The notes under the pieces: model-generated
The model's database searches: none
Told to the model about the DNA's origin: nothing
What the model saw: the letters and a program-made list of their open reading frames with translations, nothing else
Program-made: the position numbers and the translations under genes
NCBI GenBank assembly: GCA_012103035.1
Contig: JAAVLL010000001.1
Span: 124,001-188,000 of the forward strand
DNA: 64,000 bases
Direction of reading: 5' to 3'
DNA from: Brucella oryzae
GTDB taxonomy: Bacteria > Pseudomonadota > Alphaproteobacteria > Rhizobiales > Rhizobiaceae
In this document: positions 10,464 through 21,583 of the stretch, in pieces
Numbering within the stretch: position 1 is the stretch's first letter
Layout of the letters: every line of letters begins with the position of its first letter

Positions 10464-11305
10464 TGGCTGGAAATTTCGAAGGGGCGGGCAGCAGCAAGGC
10501 GACGGTAATGAACAAAATGTCCAGAATCATAACCATTGCAAACCAGAAGGGCGGTGTGGGCAAGACGACCACCGCCATCAATTTGGCTACGGCCCTGGCC
10601 GCAATCGGTGAGACGGTATTGATCGTCGATCTCGATCCGCAAGGCAATGCCAGCACCGGTTTGGGTATTGATCGTCGCAATCGGCCCTTGTCTTCCTATG
10701 ATGTGCTGACGCAGGAATCTTCGGTTCCCGATGCGGCGATGGCGACCGATGTTCCAAATCTCCATATCGTGCCATCGACATTGGATCTTCTTGGCATTGA
10801 AATGGAAATAGCGCAGTCAGCTGATCGCACGCGCCGTTTGCGCGATGCGCTGCGGTTTGATTCCGGTGTGTCCGAGCGTTTTTCCTATGTGCTTGTGGAT
10901 TGCCCGCCATCGCTCAATCTTCTGACGTTGAACGCAATGGCTGCAGCCGATTCCGTACTGGTACCGCTGCAATGCGAGTTCTTTGCATTGGAAGGTTTGA
11001 GCCAGCTTTTGCAGACTGTCGATCAGGTGCGGTCATCGATCAATCCCGAGCTGTCGATCCAAGGCATCGTGCTGACCATGTTTGACAGCCGCAACAATCT
11101 CGCCGCACAAGTGGTGGATGATGTTCGTGCTTTCATGGGTGAGAAAGTCTATCGCACTGTCATTCCGCGTAATGTGCGCGTATCTGAAGCACCATCTCAT
11201 GGAAAACCGGCTATTCTCTACGATCTGAAATGCGCCGGAAGTCAGGCCTATTTGCAACTCGCATCGGAAGTTATCCAGCGTGAGCGACAATTGCAGGCCG
11301 CTTAA
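10463..11305 (+). CDS. parA: Chromosome partitioning ATPase ParA
   Basis: An intact 280-residue ParA/Soj-family deviant-Walker ATPase that, with ParB and parS, moves newly replicated origins to the cell poles. The deviant Walker A motif NQKGGVGKTTTAINLATALA is at about residues 27-46, with VDLDPQGNAS (A' motif) and VLVDCPPSLNLLT (Walker B). The ATG overlaps the rsmG stop as TGATG. An internal ATG 19 residues downstream (MSRIITIANQKGG) is closer to the usual family start and could be the real one. ParB follows after 44 bases. Confidence 0.96.
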   Translation: MAGNFEGAGSSKATVMNKMSRIITIANQKGGVGKTTTAINLATALAAIGETVLIVDLDPQGNASTGLGIDRRNRPLSSYDVLTQESSVPDAAMATDVPNLHIVPSTLDLLGIEMEIAQSADRTRRLRDALRFDSGVSERFSYVLVDCPPSLNLLTLNAMAAADSVLVPLQCEFFALEGLSQLLQTVDQVRSSINPELSIQGIVLTMFDSRNNLAAQVVDDVRAFMGEKVYRTVIPRNVRVSEAPSHGKPAILYDLKCAGSQAYLQLASEVIQRERQLQAA

Positions 11306-11349
11306 ACCAATCGATTCGACGACGAAACAATTCAGGAATAAGCCGAACG

Positions 11350-12229
11350 ATGAATGACGATCCTTCAAAAGCGCCTTGGCCGCGGATTAGCGGCGCTGAT
11401 CGGTGAAATCGACCGCCCTGTCGAAGAGCGCAAGGCACCTGTTCCTATCGAGCGGAATCTTCCGATTGAGTTTGTGACACGCAATCCGCGCAATCCGCGT
11501 CGCATGTTTTCCGAGGCGGAATTGGAAGATCTGGCGCAGTCGATCAAGGAACATGGCGTTGTGCAGCCAATCGTCGTGCGACCGGCACCAGGTCAGCCGG
11601 ATCGCTTCGAGCTGATTGCCGGTGAACGTCGCTGGCGCGCTTCGCAGCGAGCCGGTGTCGACACGATCCCGGTTATTGTTCGGGACGTGGATGATCGTGT
11701 TGCGCTTGAGATTGCGATTATTGAAAACGTGCAGCGCGCCGACCTGAATGCAGTTGAAGAAGCGCTGGGATATCAACAGCTTATCGATAATCATGACTAT
11801 ACGCAGAATGATCTGGCGCAGGTGATCGGTAAAAGCCGCAGCCATGTTGCCAATACGCTGCGCCTGTTGAAACTGCCGCAACCCGTGCAGGATTTCATTG
11901 TCGACGGTGCGCTTTCCGCAGGTCACGCCCGAAGCCTCATCACGATGGAAAATCCGACTGCGCTCGCGGAACGGATCGTCAAGGACGGTCTGTCTGTACG
12001 ACAGGTGGAAGCGCTCGCGCAGGCAGAGGCCCGTGGCGGTGTCGAAGCCAAGCCCGGTAAAGCAGGGCCTATCGAGAAAGATGCTGACACCAAAGCGCTT
12101 GAAAAGCTGCTTTCGGATGTTACTGGCATGAAAGTTGATATCAATCACCGTGATCGTGGCGGTGAGGTCAAGATACGCTATAGTTCTCTTGAGCAACTTG
12201 ACGAAATTTGCCGTCGTCTCCAGAGCTGA
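11350..12229 (+). CDS. parB: Chromosome partitioning protein ParB (frame broken near the start)
   Basis: ParB binds parS, spreads as a CTP-dependent clamp and stimulates ParA. The protein of about 293 residues has the ParB N-terminal domain with QPIVVRP and the catalytic box GERRWRAS, then the helix-turn-helix segment YTQNDLAQVIGKSRSHVANT that reads parS, and a C-terminal dimerisation region. The natural start is probably ATG 11350 (MNDDPSKKRLGRGLAALIG) with one A missing from the A-run at about 11369; as written, an in-frame ATG at 11354 also gives a product starting MTILQKRLGRGL. The parS sites at 7707, 7745 and 9873 are its evident targets. Confidence 0.95.
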
Positions 12230-12256
12230 TATTCGGAATTATATAGAGACAATAGT

Positions 12257-12290
12257 AACTCGCCGCTATGAGGTGCGGCGAGTTTATTCT
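12257..12290. terminator. Bidirectional terminator between parB and holA
   Basis: AACTCGCCGC (12257-12266) pairs perfectly with GCGGCGAGTT (12275-12284) around an eight-base loop, followed by TATTCTTTATT. It sits between the converging ends of parB and holA. Confidence 0.8.
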
Positions 12291-12312
12291 TTATTACTTG
12301 AAGTGACTTCTA

Positions 12313-13351
12313 TTATCGACGGGCATTCCGCAGCGATTCAACGCTGATTGCCAGCAAACATTGGCGAATGATGGGGACGCTCAGGGCCGCATTCTGGCGG
12401 CTTTCAAGAACAGCGCGCTGCAGGCGCTCCATAACGCGCGCGAGGCTTTCTCCCGTCCAGCGACTCACGGCATTTTCAATGAGCTTTTGCGGTTGAAAAG
12501 ATTGGTGGACGAGCCGCCGCTACAACGACGGATGCACTTTTACGATCGGTATCAGCGATATGGCGCAAGGTTTGTATCTGCTGAAACTGACGCATCGCCG
12601 TGTTGAGCAGCAGAAAGGGTGCGGTGCCGGATTTCACGATGCGGTCGAAGGAGACTTCAAAGCGCGGAAGATCGCCGGCAAGAACCGCATCGATCACCTC
12701 GTCGGTGGAAAGACCGGCAACATCACCGACCGCCTCGCGCACGTCATCGATATCGATCCGCTCCTTGCCGCGCGCATAGAGGCAGAGCTTTTCGAGCTCC
12801 GCGTGTGGCAAGACGGTCACCGCCGAGACTTGCGCGCAGAAGCTGGCGCGCATCGAGCGTGATCTGCATCTTCCATTCGGCCAGAACATCGTCGATGACG
12901 CCATCAATGCCGCGGCTATCATCCGAATAACAGGGCAGGGCCATGCCCGCCGAAGCGTTCTCGACGGCACTGCGTAAACCCGCACCCTTCTTGAGATCGC
13001 CCGCTTCGACAAGGACGAATGTTTCATGGGGCGGCTCGGTTGCAAGCAGCTTGACCGCTTCGGCCAGCTTCTTCTGGCCCGCGGCATTCTTGATCCAGAT
13101 CAGGCGCTGGCCCCGAACATGGAGATGGTGCGGGCCTCGTCTGCGAGTTTCGCCGGATCGGCTTCGATCTCGTCCGCTTCCATGCGAATGACGGCAAAGG
13201 GGTCATCCAGCGGCAATTTGCTTGCCTCGGCAAAACGGCGCGCACGCTCGCTCACCAGCCCCTTGTCGGGGCCGTAAAGCAGCACGACCGGGAACGAGCT
13301 CGTCGGTCTTGCCAGAAAACTATCGACTTCGTTTGCTTTCTTCTGCGCCAT
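12313..13351 (-). CDS. holA: DNA polymerase III subunit delta HolA (frame broken four times)
   Basis: HolA opens the sliding clamp during loading on DNA. The N-terminus VVLLYGPDKGLVSERARRFAEA resembles the delta-subunit nucleotide-fold start, the middle has FVLVEAGDLKKGAGLR, and the C-terminal part (KERIDIDDVREAVGD, TAMRQFQQIQTLRH) is the usual delta domain III. The rebuilt length, about 345 residues, is normal. Breaks lie near 13112 (a G missing in MFGGQRLIWI), 12800, 12497 and 12486. The stop TAA is at 12313-12315. It converges on parB; lptE or leuS, often next to holA elsewhere, is not visible here. Confidence 0.88.
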
Positions 13352-13361
13352 GGAATTTCAC

Positions 13362-13468
13362 TAGAACGGTTCCTGTTTTAACGGAATCGTTGGAACCGTT
13401 CTATCTCTTTGTCTTTTCCGCATTTCCAAACGCAAAACCGTTTCACACTTTTGCTGGAAATGCTCTAG
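13362..13468. repeat. Composite intergenic hairpin repeat, type A, copy 1
   Basis: Two parts: an inverted repeat TAGAACGGTTCC (13362-13373) / GGAACCGTTCTA (13392-13403), then a 50-base element at 13419-13468 carrying GCAAAACCGTTTCACACTTT and TGCTGGAAATGCTCT. The same pair in the same order recurs at 33200-33306, and the second part alone at 48281 and 55081. The total length, about 107 bases, recalls the Bru-RS palindromic repeats of Brucella, but I cannot confirm identity. Confidence 0.75.
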
Positions 13469-13543
13469 CGCAATTCGCCCGCAAACGAAACAGCCGCCGC
13501 TCAAAACTGAACGACGGCTGTGAAACAAAGCTGTTTGCAAAAC

Positions 13544-14338
13544 CTATTCGATCAGCAGCGCATCATCGTCGAGTGTCTGGCCGCGTACCTTGCGGAACAT
13601 TTCGATAAGGTCTTCGACACCCAGCGTCTTGCGCTTGTCGCCGGTCACGTCGAGCAGGATTTTGCCGCCATGCAGCATGATCGTGCGGTCGCCATAATCG
13701 AGCGCCTGCCGCATGGAATGGGTTACCATCAGGGCGGTCAGCTTGTTCTCGGCAATGAGCGTGCGCGTCAGTTCCATGACGAACTCGGCCATGCCGGGGT
13801 CAAGCGCTGCGGTATGTTCGTCGAGCAGCAGAACTTCCGAACCGGAAAGCGTCGCCATGATGAGCGACAGAGCCTGACGCTGCCCGCCGGAAAGCAGCTC
13901 CATGCGGTCGTGCATGCGATTTTCCAGCCCCAGATTGAGGCTTGCCACGCGCTCCCTAAACCATGCGCGACGGTTCGAATTGAGTGCGTGGGTGAGGCCG
14001 CGGTTCTTGCCGCGTGAAGCGGCCAGTGCCAGGTTTTCCTCGATTGTCAGCGTGCCGCAGCTGCCTGCCAGCGGGTCCTGGAACACACGGGCGACGAGAC
14101 CGGCGCGGTCGGCTGTGGACTTGCGGGTTACATCCTTGCCGCTGATGACCACCTTGCCGGCGGTCGGGATCACATCGCCTGCGAGAACGCCCAGCATCGT
14201 CGATTTGCCGGCGCCGTTCGATCCGATGACCGTGACGAAGGAGCCTTTGTCCATGGTCAGGTTGATCTTGTTGAGAACCTGCTTTTCGAGCGGGGTGCCG
14301 CGACCGAACACGACATCAAGATTGGAGAGTTCGATCAT
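13544..14338 (-). CDS. ABC transporter ATP-binding protein
   Basis: An intact 264-residue ATPase subunit. Walker A is GSNGAGKST at about residues 40-48, the Q-loop region ARVFQDPLAGSCGTLTIEENLALA, the signature LSGGQRQALSLIMATL and Walker B EVLLLDEHTAALDP. The start ATG overlaps the permease stop by four bases, so the two are one operon. In combination with the DUF/TrpX-like binding protein upstream (15842-16791) this forms a complete importer of the ABC_sub_bind class; substrates of such systems include tryptophan in some Gram-positives but none can be assigned here. Confidence 0.9.
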   Translation of the reverse strand: MIELSNLDVVFGRGTPLEKQVLNKINLTMDKGSFVTVIGSNGAGKSTMLGVLAGDVIPTAGKVVISGKDVTRKSTADRAGLVARVFQDPLAGSCGTLTIEENLALAASRGKNRGLTHALNSNRRAWFRERVASLNLGLENRMHDRMELLSGGQRQALSLIMATLSGSEVLLLDEHTAALDPGMAEFVMELTRTLIAENKLTALMVTHSMRQALDYGDRTIMLHGGKILLDVTGDKRKTLGVEDLIEMFRKVRGQTLDDDALLIE

Positions 14339-15218
14339 GAGGATGCTCCTCCGCGGCGCAGGCGCGGCAATATCAGGGCGAAGGTGACGAGAAGGGCCGT
14401 CGCAATGTTGAGATCGGACGCCTGCAGGCCGACAACATCGCCGTTCGAAAGTGCGAGCTGGATGGCGATACGATAGATGATCGAGCCAAGCACACAGCCG
14501 ATCAGGATCACCAGAATGAAGCGGCTGCGCAGCAGGTTTCACCGATGATGACCGCCGCAAGGCCAACCACGATTGTGCCCACGCCCGAGGTCACGTCGGC
14601 AAAGCCGTTTGTCTGTGCGAAGAGAGAGCCGCCGAGCGCCACCAGTGCGTTTGAAAGCGCCATGCCGAGATAGATCTGCCGGTCGGTGCGGACGCCCTGT
14701 GCGCGCGCCATTCTCGGATTGGCGCCGGTCGCACGCATGGCAAGCCCCATATCGCTTTCCAGAAAGCGCCAGACGACGAACACCGCGATGGCGACCAGAA
14801 CGAAGAGGAACAGCGGACGCACATAATATTCGGGAATGCCGTGGCCGAAGAACGGCGTCAGCATGGTGTCCTGATTGATGAGCGCGATATTGGGGCGCCC
14901 CATCACGCGCAGATTGACCGAGAACAGCGCAATCATGGTCAGGATGGAGGCGAGGAGATTGAGGATCTTGAAGCGCACGTTCAATGTTGCGGTCACAAGC
15001 CCCGCGGCTGCGCCCGCGACCATGGCGATGGCAGCAGCCAGCCAGGCATTCACGCCCGCAATAATCAATACGCCGGTAACGGCAGCACCCAGCGGAAACG
15101 AACCGTCAACCGTCAGATCGGGGAAATCGAGGACGCGGAACGCCAGATAGACGCCGATGGCTACAAATGCGAAGACGAGGCCCAATTCGACCGCACCCCA
15201 GAAGGCGATCTGACTCAC
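14335..15218 (-). CDS. ABC transporter permease (frame broken once)
   Basis: A membrane protein of about 294 residues with eight or so hydrophobic segments, in the branched-chain amino-acid/LivH-like permease family (VRVLDFPDLTVDGSFPLGAA-type N-terminus, with DLTVDGSFPLG characteristic of permeases paired with TrpX-like binding proteins). The frame breaks near 14535, where ETLLRSRFILVIL needs one more C; the C-terminal part then runs to a TGA overlapping the ATPase start. Conserved segments include RATGANPRMARAQGV, the presumed ATPase-contact loop. It lies 623 bases downstream of the binding-protein gene, with repeats and a terminator in between. Confidence 0.87.
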
Positions 15219-15574
15219 AATGTCATTCCTTGTTTCTCGCCGCGACCAAAATGAAAGATCGCCGCTTCAACGCGGCATCGATCATCGGCGTTGTGGAAAC
15301 CGGAAGTCCCGGCGATTCCACGCGGCCAGCTTCAGTCACGACCGGTTTTGATTTGAGTTCGCCTGCCAGCCATCGAGCTGCGTCAGACCATTCCCCGGTT
15401 GTTTATGCGAAACCGCATTTTGCGGCTTTATATCTCAGGGGATACAACCCACAAGTTCCAGTACGCAAGCAATATTGCCGGCAAGCCTCGAAATGCGGCA
15501 CTTTGTGGGGCAATTGCAACATAGAGCATTTCTGCCTGATTTCTGCTGTTGGAAATGCTCTATCTATCCTTAAC

Positions 15575-15619
15575 ACGCATCTTATCCGAAAACCGGTTCC
15601 CACTTTTCGGGATGCGCTT
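15575..15619. repeat. Type B intergenic hairpin repeat, copy 1
   Basis: ACGCATCTTATCCGAAAACC followed by GGTTCCCACTTTTCGGGATGCGCT. The outer arms (ACGCATC...GGATGCGCT) and the inner CCGAAAACC/GG..CACTTTTCGG can pair, giving a stem-loop. Copies occur at 37272-37320, 49747-49797 and 60395-60442. Very similar hairpins are widespread between genes in Rhizobiales. Confidence 0.75.
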
Positions 15620-15694
15620 TAGTGGTCTGATTCCGACATTTGCATCCCTTGGATATGAGCGCTGGGCCAATGTCGGAAGCAAAAGGACCACTAA
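15619..15694. repeat. 76-base inverted-repeat element of unknown type
   Basis: TTAGTGGTC at 15619-15627 is mirrored by GACCACTAA at 15686-15694, and CCGACATT at 15633-15640 by AATGTCGG at 15669-15676, leaving a 28-base centre. The nested, spaced arms suggest a small mobile palindrome or a structured RNA. No second copy was noticed in the window. Confidence 0.55.
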
Positions 15695-15721
15695 TAACTT
15701 TATGAATCTAGTGGATTTTTC

Positions 15722-15775
15722 GAATTTGACGTTTGAGACGAGATTTGTATCGGACGGGTATCAAACGTCAAATTC
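15722..15775. repeat. Perfect 15-base inverted repeat with 24-base spacer
   Basis: GAATTTGACGTTTGA (15722-15736) is the exact reverse complement of TCAAACGTCAAATTC (15761-15775). It could be a transcription terminator relic, an operator pair or a decayed mobile-element end; the sequence alone does not decide. Confidence 0.6.
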
Positions 15776-15786
15776 AATCCATTAGC

Positions 15787-15819
15787 AAAAGGCGAAGCCC
15801 TTTTGAGGCTCCGCCTTTT
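15787..15819 (-). terminator. Terminator of the substrate-binding protein gene
   Basis: Read on the minus strand just after the stop at 15842, AAAAGGCGGAGCC pairs with GGCTTCGCCTTTT across a short loop and ends in a T-run. It implies that most transcripts from the binding-protein gene stop before the permease. Confidence 0.7.
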
Positions 15820-15841
15820 CTCATCCAGTTTCCAGGCCCGA

Positions 15842-16791
15842 TCAGTCGATCTTGCTGGTAGCGCGGTCGATAACAGCCTGCGGGAATTCGACGCCCATCT
15901 TCTTGGCGGCGCCAAGATTGATGACGAGATCGGTGCCCTTGGCGATGTCGACAGCGATATCGCCCGGCTTTTCGCCCTTGAGGATCTTCACCACGACGGC
16001 GCCGGTCTGCTTGCCGACATCGTAATAGTGAAGCCAAGTGCAGCCAGTGCGCCGCGCTTGACCGAATCCGTATCGGCGGTGAAGAGCGGCAGCTTGCTTT
16101 CCTCGGCAACGCCGACGGCGCTTTCCAGAGCTGAAACGATGGTGTTGTCGGTCGGAACATACATGGCGTCCGCACGACCGACGAGGGCGCGCGCTGCCCC
16201 TGGACTTCAGCCGACTTGGTGGCTGCCGATTCAACGATTTCGATGCCTTCGGCGGAAGCGGCTTCCTTCAGTGCGGCCAGCAGCGACACGGAATTGGTTT
16301 CACCGGAATTGTAGAGATAGCCGAGCTTCTTGATGTTCGGCATCACTTCCTTGATGAGCTTGATATGCTCTGCCACCGGCGACATGTCGGAAAGGCCGGT
16401 TACGTTGCCGCCGGGCTTTGCCATATCCTTGACGCTGTGCGCCGACCGGATCGGAAACGGCGGTGAAGACGATTGGAATATCACGAGTTGCCGAAACGAC
16501 AGCCTGCGCCGACGGCGTAGAGATCGGAACGATCACATCGGGGCCTTCGCCGACGAACTGGCGGGCGATCTGTGCGGCGGTGGCCGGGTTGCCCTGCGCG
16601 GACTGATAGACGAATTTGAGGTTTTCGCCTTCCTTGTAGCCTGCTTCGGCCAGCGCATCCTTCACGCCGTCGCGCGCGGCGTCCAGCGCCGGATGTTCAA
16701 CAATGGCGGTTACGGCGACGGTGACGTCTTTTGCCTGTGCCGAGGTGGCAATGGCCGTTGCGGCCAGCAAGGCCAGAAGCATGGAACGCAT
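15842..16791 (-). CDS. ABC transporter substrate-binding protein, TrpX/ABC_sub_bind family (frame broken three times)
   Basis: A periplasmic binding protein of about 316 residues. The first 20 residues (MRSMLLALLAATAIATSAQA) form a Sec signal peptide with an AQA cleavage site. The mature part has DVTVAVTAIVEHPALDAARD, IVPISTPSAQAV and a C-terminal DLVINLGAAKKMGVEFPQAV, all typical of the PF04392 (ABC_sub_bind) family. ATG 16791 has GGGGAGA upstream. Breaks lie near 16437, 16199 and 16031. It is the first gene of the importer operon, but repeats and a terminator separate it from the permease; the ligand is unknown. Confidence 0.86.
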
Positions 16792-17060
16792 GAAAATCTC
16801 CCCTGTTTTGGTGCGTTGCTTATCGGCAAACACCTTTTCTCCAATAACCTCAGATTGAAGGTTTATCCGCCAGATTTGAGGCTTAATCGGGTCCGGATAG
16901 ACTGTCAACGTATCCGAAGGAAGCGCCCATATGGAATGCGCGAAAGCCGCAGGCACCGAACGCTGAACACTGTGTCAGTGTTCAGCGCCCTTCCAATCCG
17001 GCGCCGCGCCGCCATATTGGACAGGAACCAATCTTTTGCCCGCAATCAGGGAACATCATC

Positions 17061-18080
17061 ATGAAGAAAATCGGCTTTCTATCTTTCGGCCACTGGTCGC
17101 CGTCGCCGCAATCGGGAACCCGTTCGGCGAGCGATGCACTTTGCAATCGATCGATCTGGCTGTTGCTGCCGAGGAACTGGGCGCGGACGGCGCCTATTTC
17201 CGCGTGCACCATTTTGCGCGCCAGCTTGCCTCACCGTTTCCGCTGCTCGCAGCCATTGGCGCCAAGACGAGCAAGATCGAGATCGGCACCGCTGTCATCG
17301 ACATGCGGTATGAAAATCCGTTCTATATGGTCGAAGACGCCAGCGCTGCGGACCTGATTTCCAAGGGGCGCCTGCAACTCGGTATCAGCCGTGGCTCGCC
17401 GGAACAGGTGATCGATGGCTGGCGTTATTTCGGTTATGCGCCGGAAGAGGGCAAGACCGATGCCGATATGGGTCGCCAGCATGGCGAGGTGTTCTTCGAA
17501 GCGCTGAAGGGGCAAGGCTTTGCCCAGCCAAACCCGCGCCCGATGTTTCCGAACCCTCCCGGTCTGCTGCGCATCGAGCCGCATTCGGAAGGTCTTCGGG
17601 ATCGCATCTGGTGGGGGCTGCCTCGGATGCCACGGCGATATGGGCCGGAAAGCTTGGCATGAATCTGCAAAGCTCTACCTTGAAGAAGGACGAGTCAGGC
17701 GAGCCGCTGCACATTCAGCAGGCCAAGCAGATCCGCGCCTATCGCGAAGCGTGGAAGGAAGCCGGACATACGCGCGAACCGCGTGTTTCGGTGAGCCGCA
17801 GCATCTTCGCGCTGGTCGATGATCGCGACCGGGCCTATTTCGGCAATGGCGGCAAGGAGCAGGATTCCATCGGCTATATCGAGGAAGATCTGCGCGCTGT
17901 TTTCGGGCGGTCTTATGCCGCCGAGCCGGACCGGCTCATTGAGGAACTTGCCAGGACGAGGCGATTGCCGAAGCCGATACGCTGCTTCTCACCGTGCCGA
18001 ACCAGCTTGGTGTCGAATACAACGCGCATGTGATCGAGTCGATTCTCAAGCATGTTGCACCGGGCCTTGGCTGGCGGTAA
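17061..18080 (+). CDS. LLM-class flavin-dependent oxidoreductase (frame broken three times)
   Basis: A luciferase-like monooxygenase-family protein of about 340 residues, beginning MKKIGFLSFGHWSPSP and containing QSIDLAVAAEELGADGAYFR, KIEIGTAVIDMRYENPFYM and GRLQLGISRGSPEQV, the standard FMN/F420-binding TIM-barrel pattern. Substrates of this class vary widely, so none is assigned. Breaks lie near 17141, 17618 (G-run) and 17951 (C missing in ELAQDEAIAEAD). It stands alone on the plus strand between the ABC importer and the DUF993 gene, with 269 bases upstream where I see no clear regulatory motif. Confidence 0.87.
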
Positions 18081-18122
18081 TCACTCGTAAATACAGGCGG
18101 TGAAACAGACCGCCGCCTATTT

Positions 18123-19291
18123 TCATTCTATGCCATGAATCGCCAAAAGCCGCTTCATCCGGCGGATGGCAAGCTCTGGCCGGTCGAGCACATTGGCCCG
18201 ATCGGCTAGGCGGAAAATGTCGGCGTAATGCGAAATGCCACGCGCCGACTGCATTCCGGCTGGCATCGTGAAATGGTTCTGGTGATCGTTGAGCCAGGCA
18301 AGAAACACAACGCCTGCCTTGTAATATTGCGTTGGTGCTTCAAAGATTTTGCGCGATAGCGGCACGGTCGGCTCGATGATTGCGCGGAAGCGGTCATTGT
18401 CGCCGGTTGCCAGCGCCGCCAGAGCGCTCGATGCCTGTGGCGCCACGGCATCGAAAATGCCGAGCAGGGCATGGCTGTGCCGGTTTCCGTCGCCTTCGAT
18501 CAGCGGTGCATAGTTGAAATCATCGCCCGTGAAACAGAGAACACCTTCCGGCAGGCGGTTGCGCAAGGCGATTTCATAGCGCTCCTCCAGAAGCGAAATT
18601 TTTATGCCTTCCACCTTGTCGCGATTGGCTTCGATGATGCCGATCACCGTATTAAGCGCGTCCTCGAAATTCTCCGAACCCCAATAGCCCCTGAGCTGTG
18701 GGTCGAACATATCGCCCAGCCAGTGCAGCACGACCTTTTCGCGGGCTTGCGCAAGAATCCGGCTATAGACCTTGATGTAGTCGTCCGGCGATCTGGCGAT
18801 GCGGGCCAGTGCACGGCTTGCCATCAGGATGAAGCGCCCGCCATGTTTTTCAATGAAAGCGGCCTGCGTCTCATAAGCCTTGATGACGTCGTCAAGGCTT
18901 TTGCCTCTGCCGGATCGAGATGATCGGTGCCTGCCCCGCTGGCAAGATCGGCACCTGCCACGGTCTTGCTTTCGGCCAGCGAGCGGCGGATCAGTTCCTG
19001 CGCGCCCGCCCAGTTCAATCCCATGCCGCGCTGCGACGTATCCATCGCTTCCGCGATCCTGAAGCCGAGGCTCCACAGATGGTGCCGGAAAGCCATCGTC
19101 GCCTCCCAGTCTATGGCCGGATCGTTCCATGGACGGGCATCCTTCAGCGGATCGGAAACCACATGCGCTGCTGCATAGGCGATGCGATTGAACTGCGGCG
19201 GGCTTTTGGGGCGCGGGGTTGGCGTGCCGCTCAGCGCGTAGGAACTCAGGCTTCCGTTGCCTTCCGGCAAGATCAGTTGATGGTCGCTCAT
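18123..19291 (-). CDS. DUF993 family protein (dihydrodipicolinate-synthase-like) (frame broken once)
   Basis: About 389 residues beginning MSDHQLILPEGNGSLSSYAL. The protein resembles the DUF993 family (PF06187), predicted TIM barrels distantly related to dihydrodipicolinate synthase that occur in sugar-catabolism clusters of rhizobia. Recognisable stretches are QFNRIAYAAAHVVSDPL, WNDPAIDWEATMAFRHHLW and LRGYWGSENFEDALNTV. ATG 19291 has GGAGGAG 11 bases upstream. One break near 18900 (A-run). It diverges from the LacI regulator, and one of the two palindromic operators lies just upstream of it, so it is probably controlled by that regulator. The reaction is unknown; an aldol cleavage is a reasonable guess. 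Confidence 0.75.
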
Positions 19292-19330
19292 GCCTATGAT
19301 TGCTCCTCCGTCCCTTATGCCCGTTTTTAA

Positions 19331-19346
19331 TTTAGAACGTTCCAAA
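19331..19346. promoter_or_regulatory. LacI-type operator 1, upstream of the DUF993 gene
   Basis: TTTAGAACGTTCCAAA is a near-perfect palindrome (one mismatched pair) centred on ACGT, 40 bases before the DUF993 start. It matches operator 2 at 19496-19509 except for one base in the left arm. A central CG is typical of LacI-family operators. Confidence 0.75.
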
Positions 19347-19486
19347 TGGCAATTCGGTTATAAATTATGGCAAAAGTGTGATTTGAGTGGGTTTTGGCGT
19401 AGAAAACAGTTTTTCAGAAAAACACGCATTGAAAACGGCTTCAATTGTGGCGAACACAAGGCGAAAGGCCGCTTTCCTCTTGGCTC

Positions 19487-19515
19487 TTGACAGATTTGGA
19501 ACGTTCCAATTAAAT
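19487..19515 (+). promoter_or_regulatory. Promoter and LacI-type operator 2, upstream of the lacI-family gene
   Basis: TTGACA (19487-19492) and TTAAAT (19510-19515) form a sigma-70-like promoter with a 17-base spacer. The perfect palindrome TTGGAACGTTCCAA (19496-19509) fills that spacer, so a bound repressor would block RNA polymerase. Together with operator 1, 150 bases away, it suggests autoregulation and looping between divergent genes. Confidence 0.75.
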
Positions 19516-19539
19516 CAGTAATCGAAACCGGAGCCGACC

Positions 19540-21578
<2,039 letters not shown>

Positions 21579-21583
21579 ACACC

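Larger units (their letters stand above)
15219..15841. other. 623-base gene-free gap packed with inverted repeats
   Basis: No convincing coding region is present. The gap holds an inverted pair AGAGCATTTC/GAAATGCTCT (15523-15561), a type B repeat (15575-15619), a 76-base inverted element (15619-15694), a 15-base perfect inverted repeat (15722-15775) and the terminator of the binding-protein gene (15787-15819). It separates the binding protein from its permease in what is normally a tight operon, so it looks like an accumulation site for small repeats. Confidence 0.7.
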
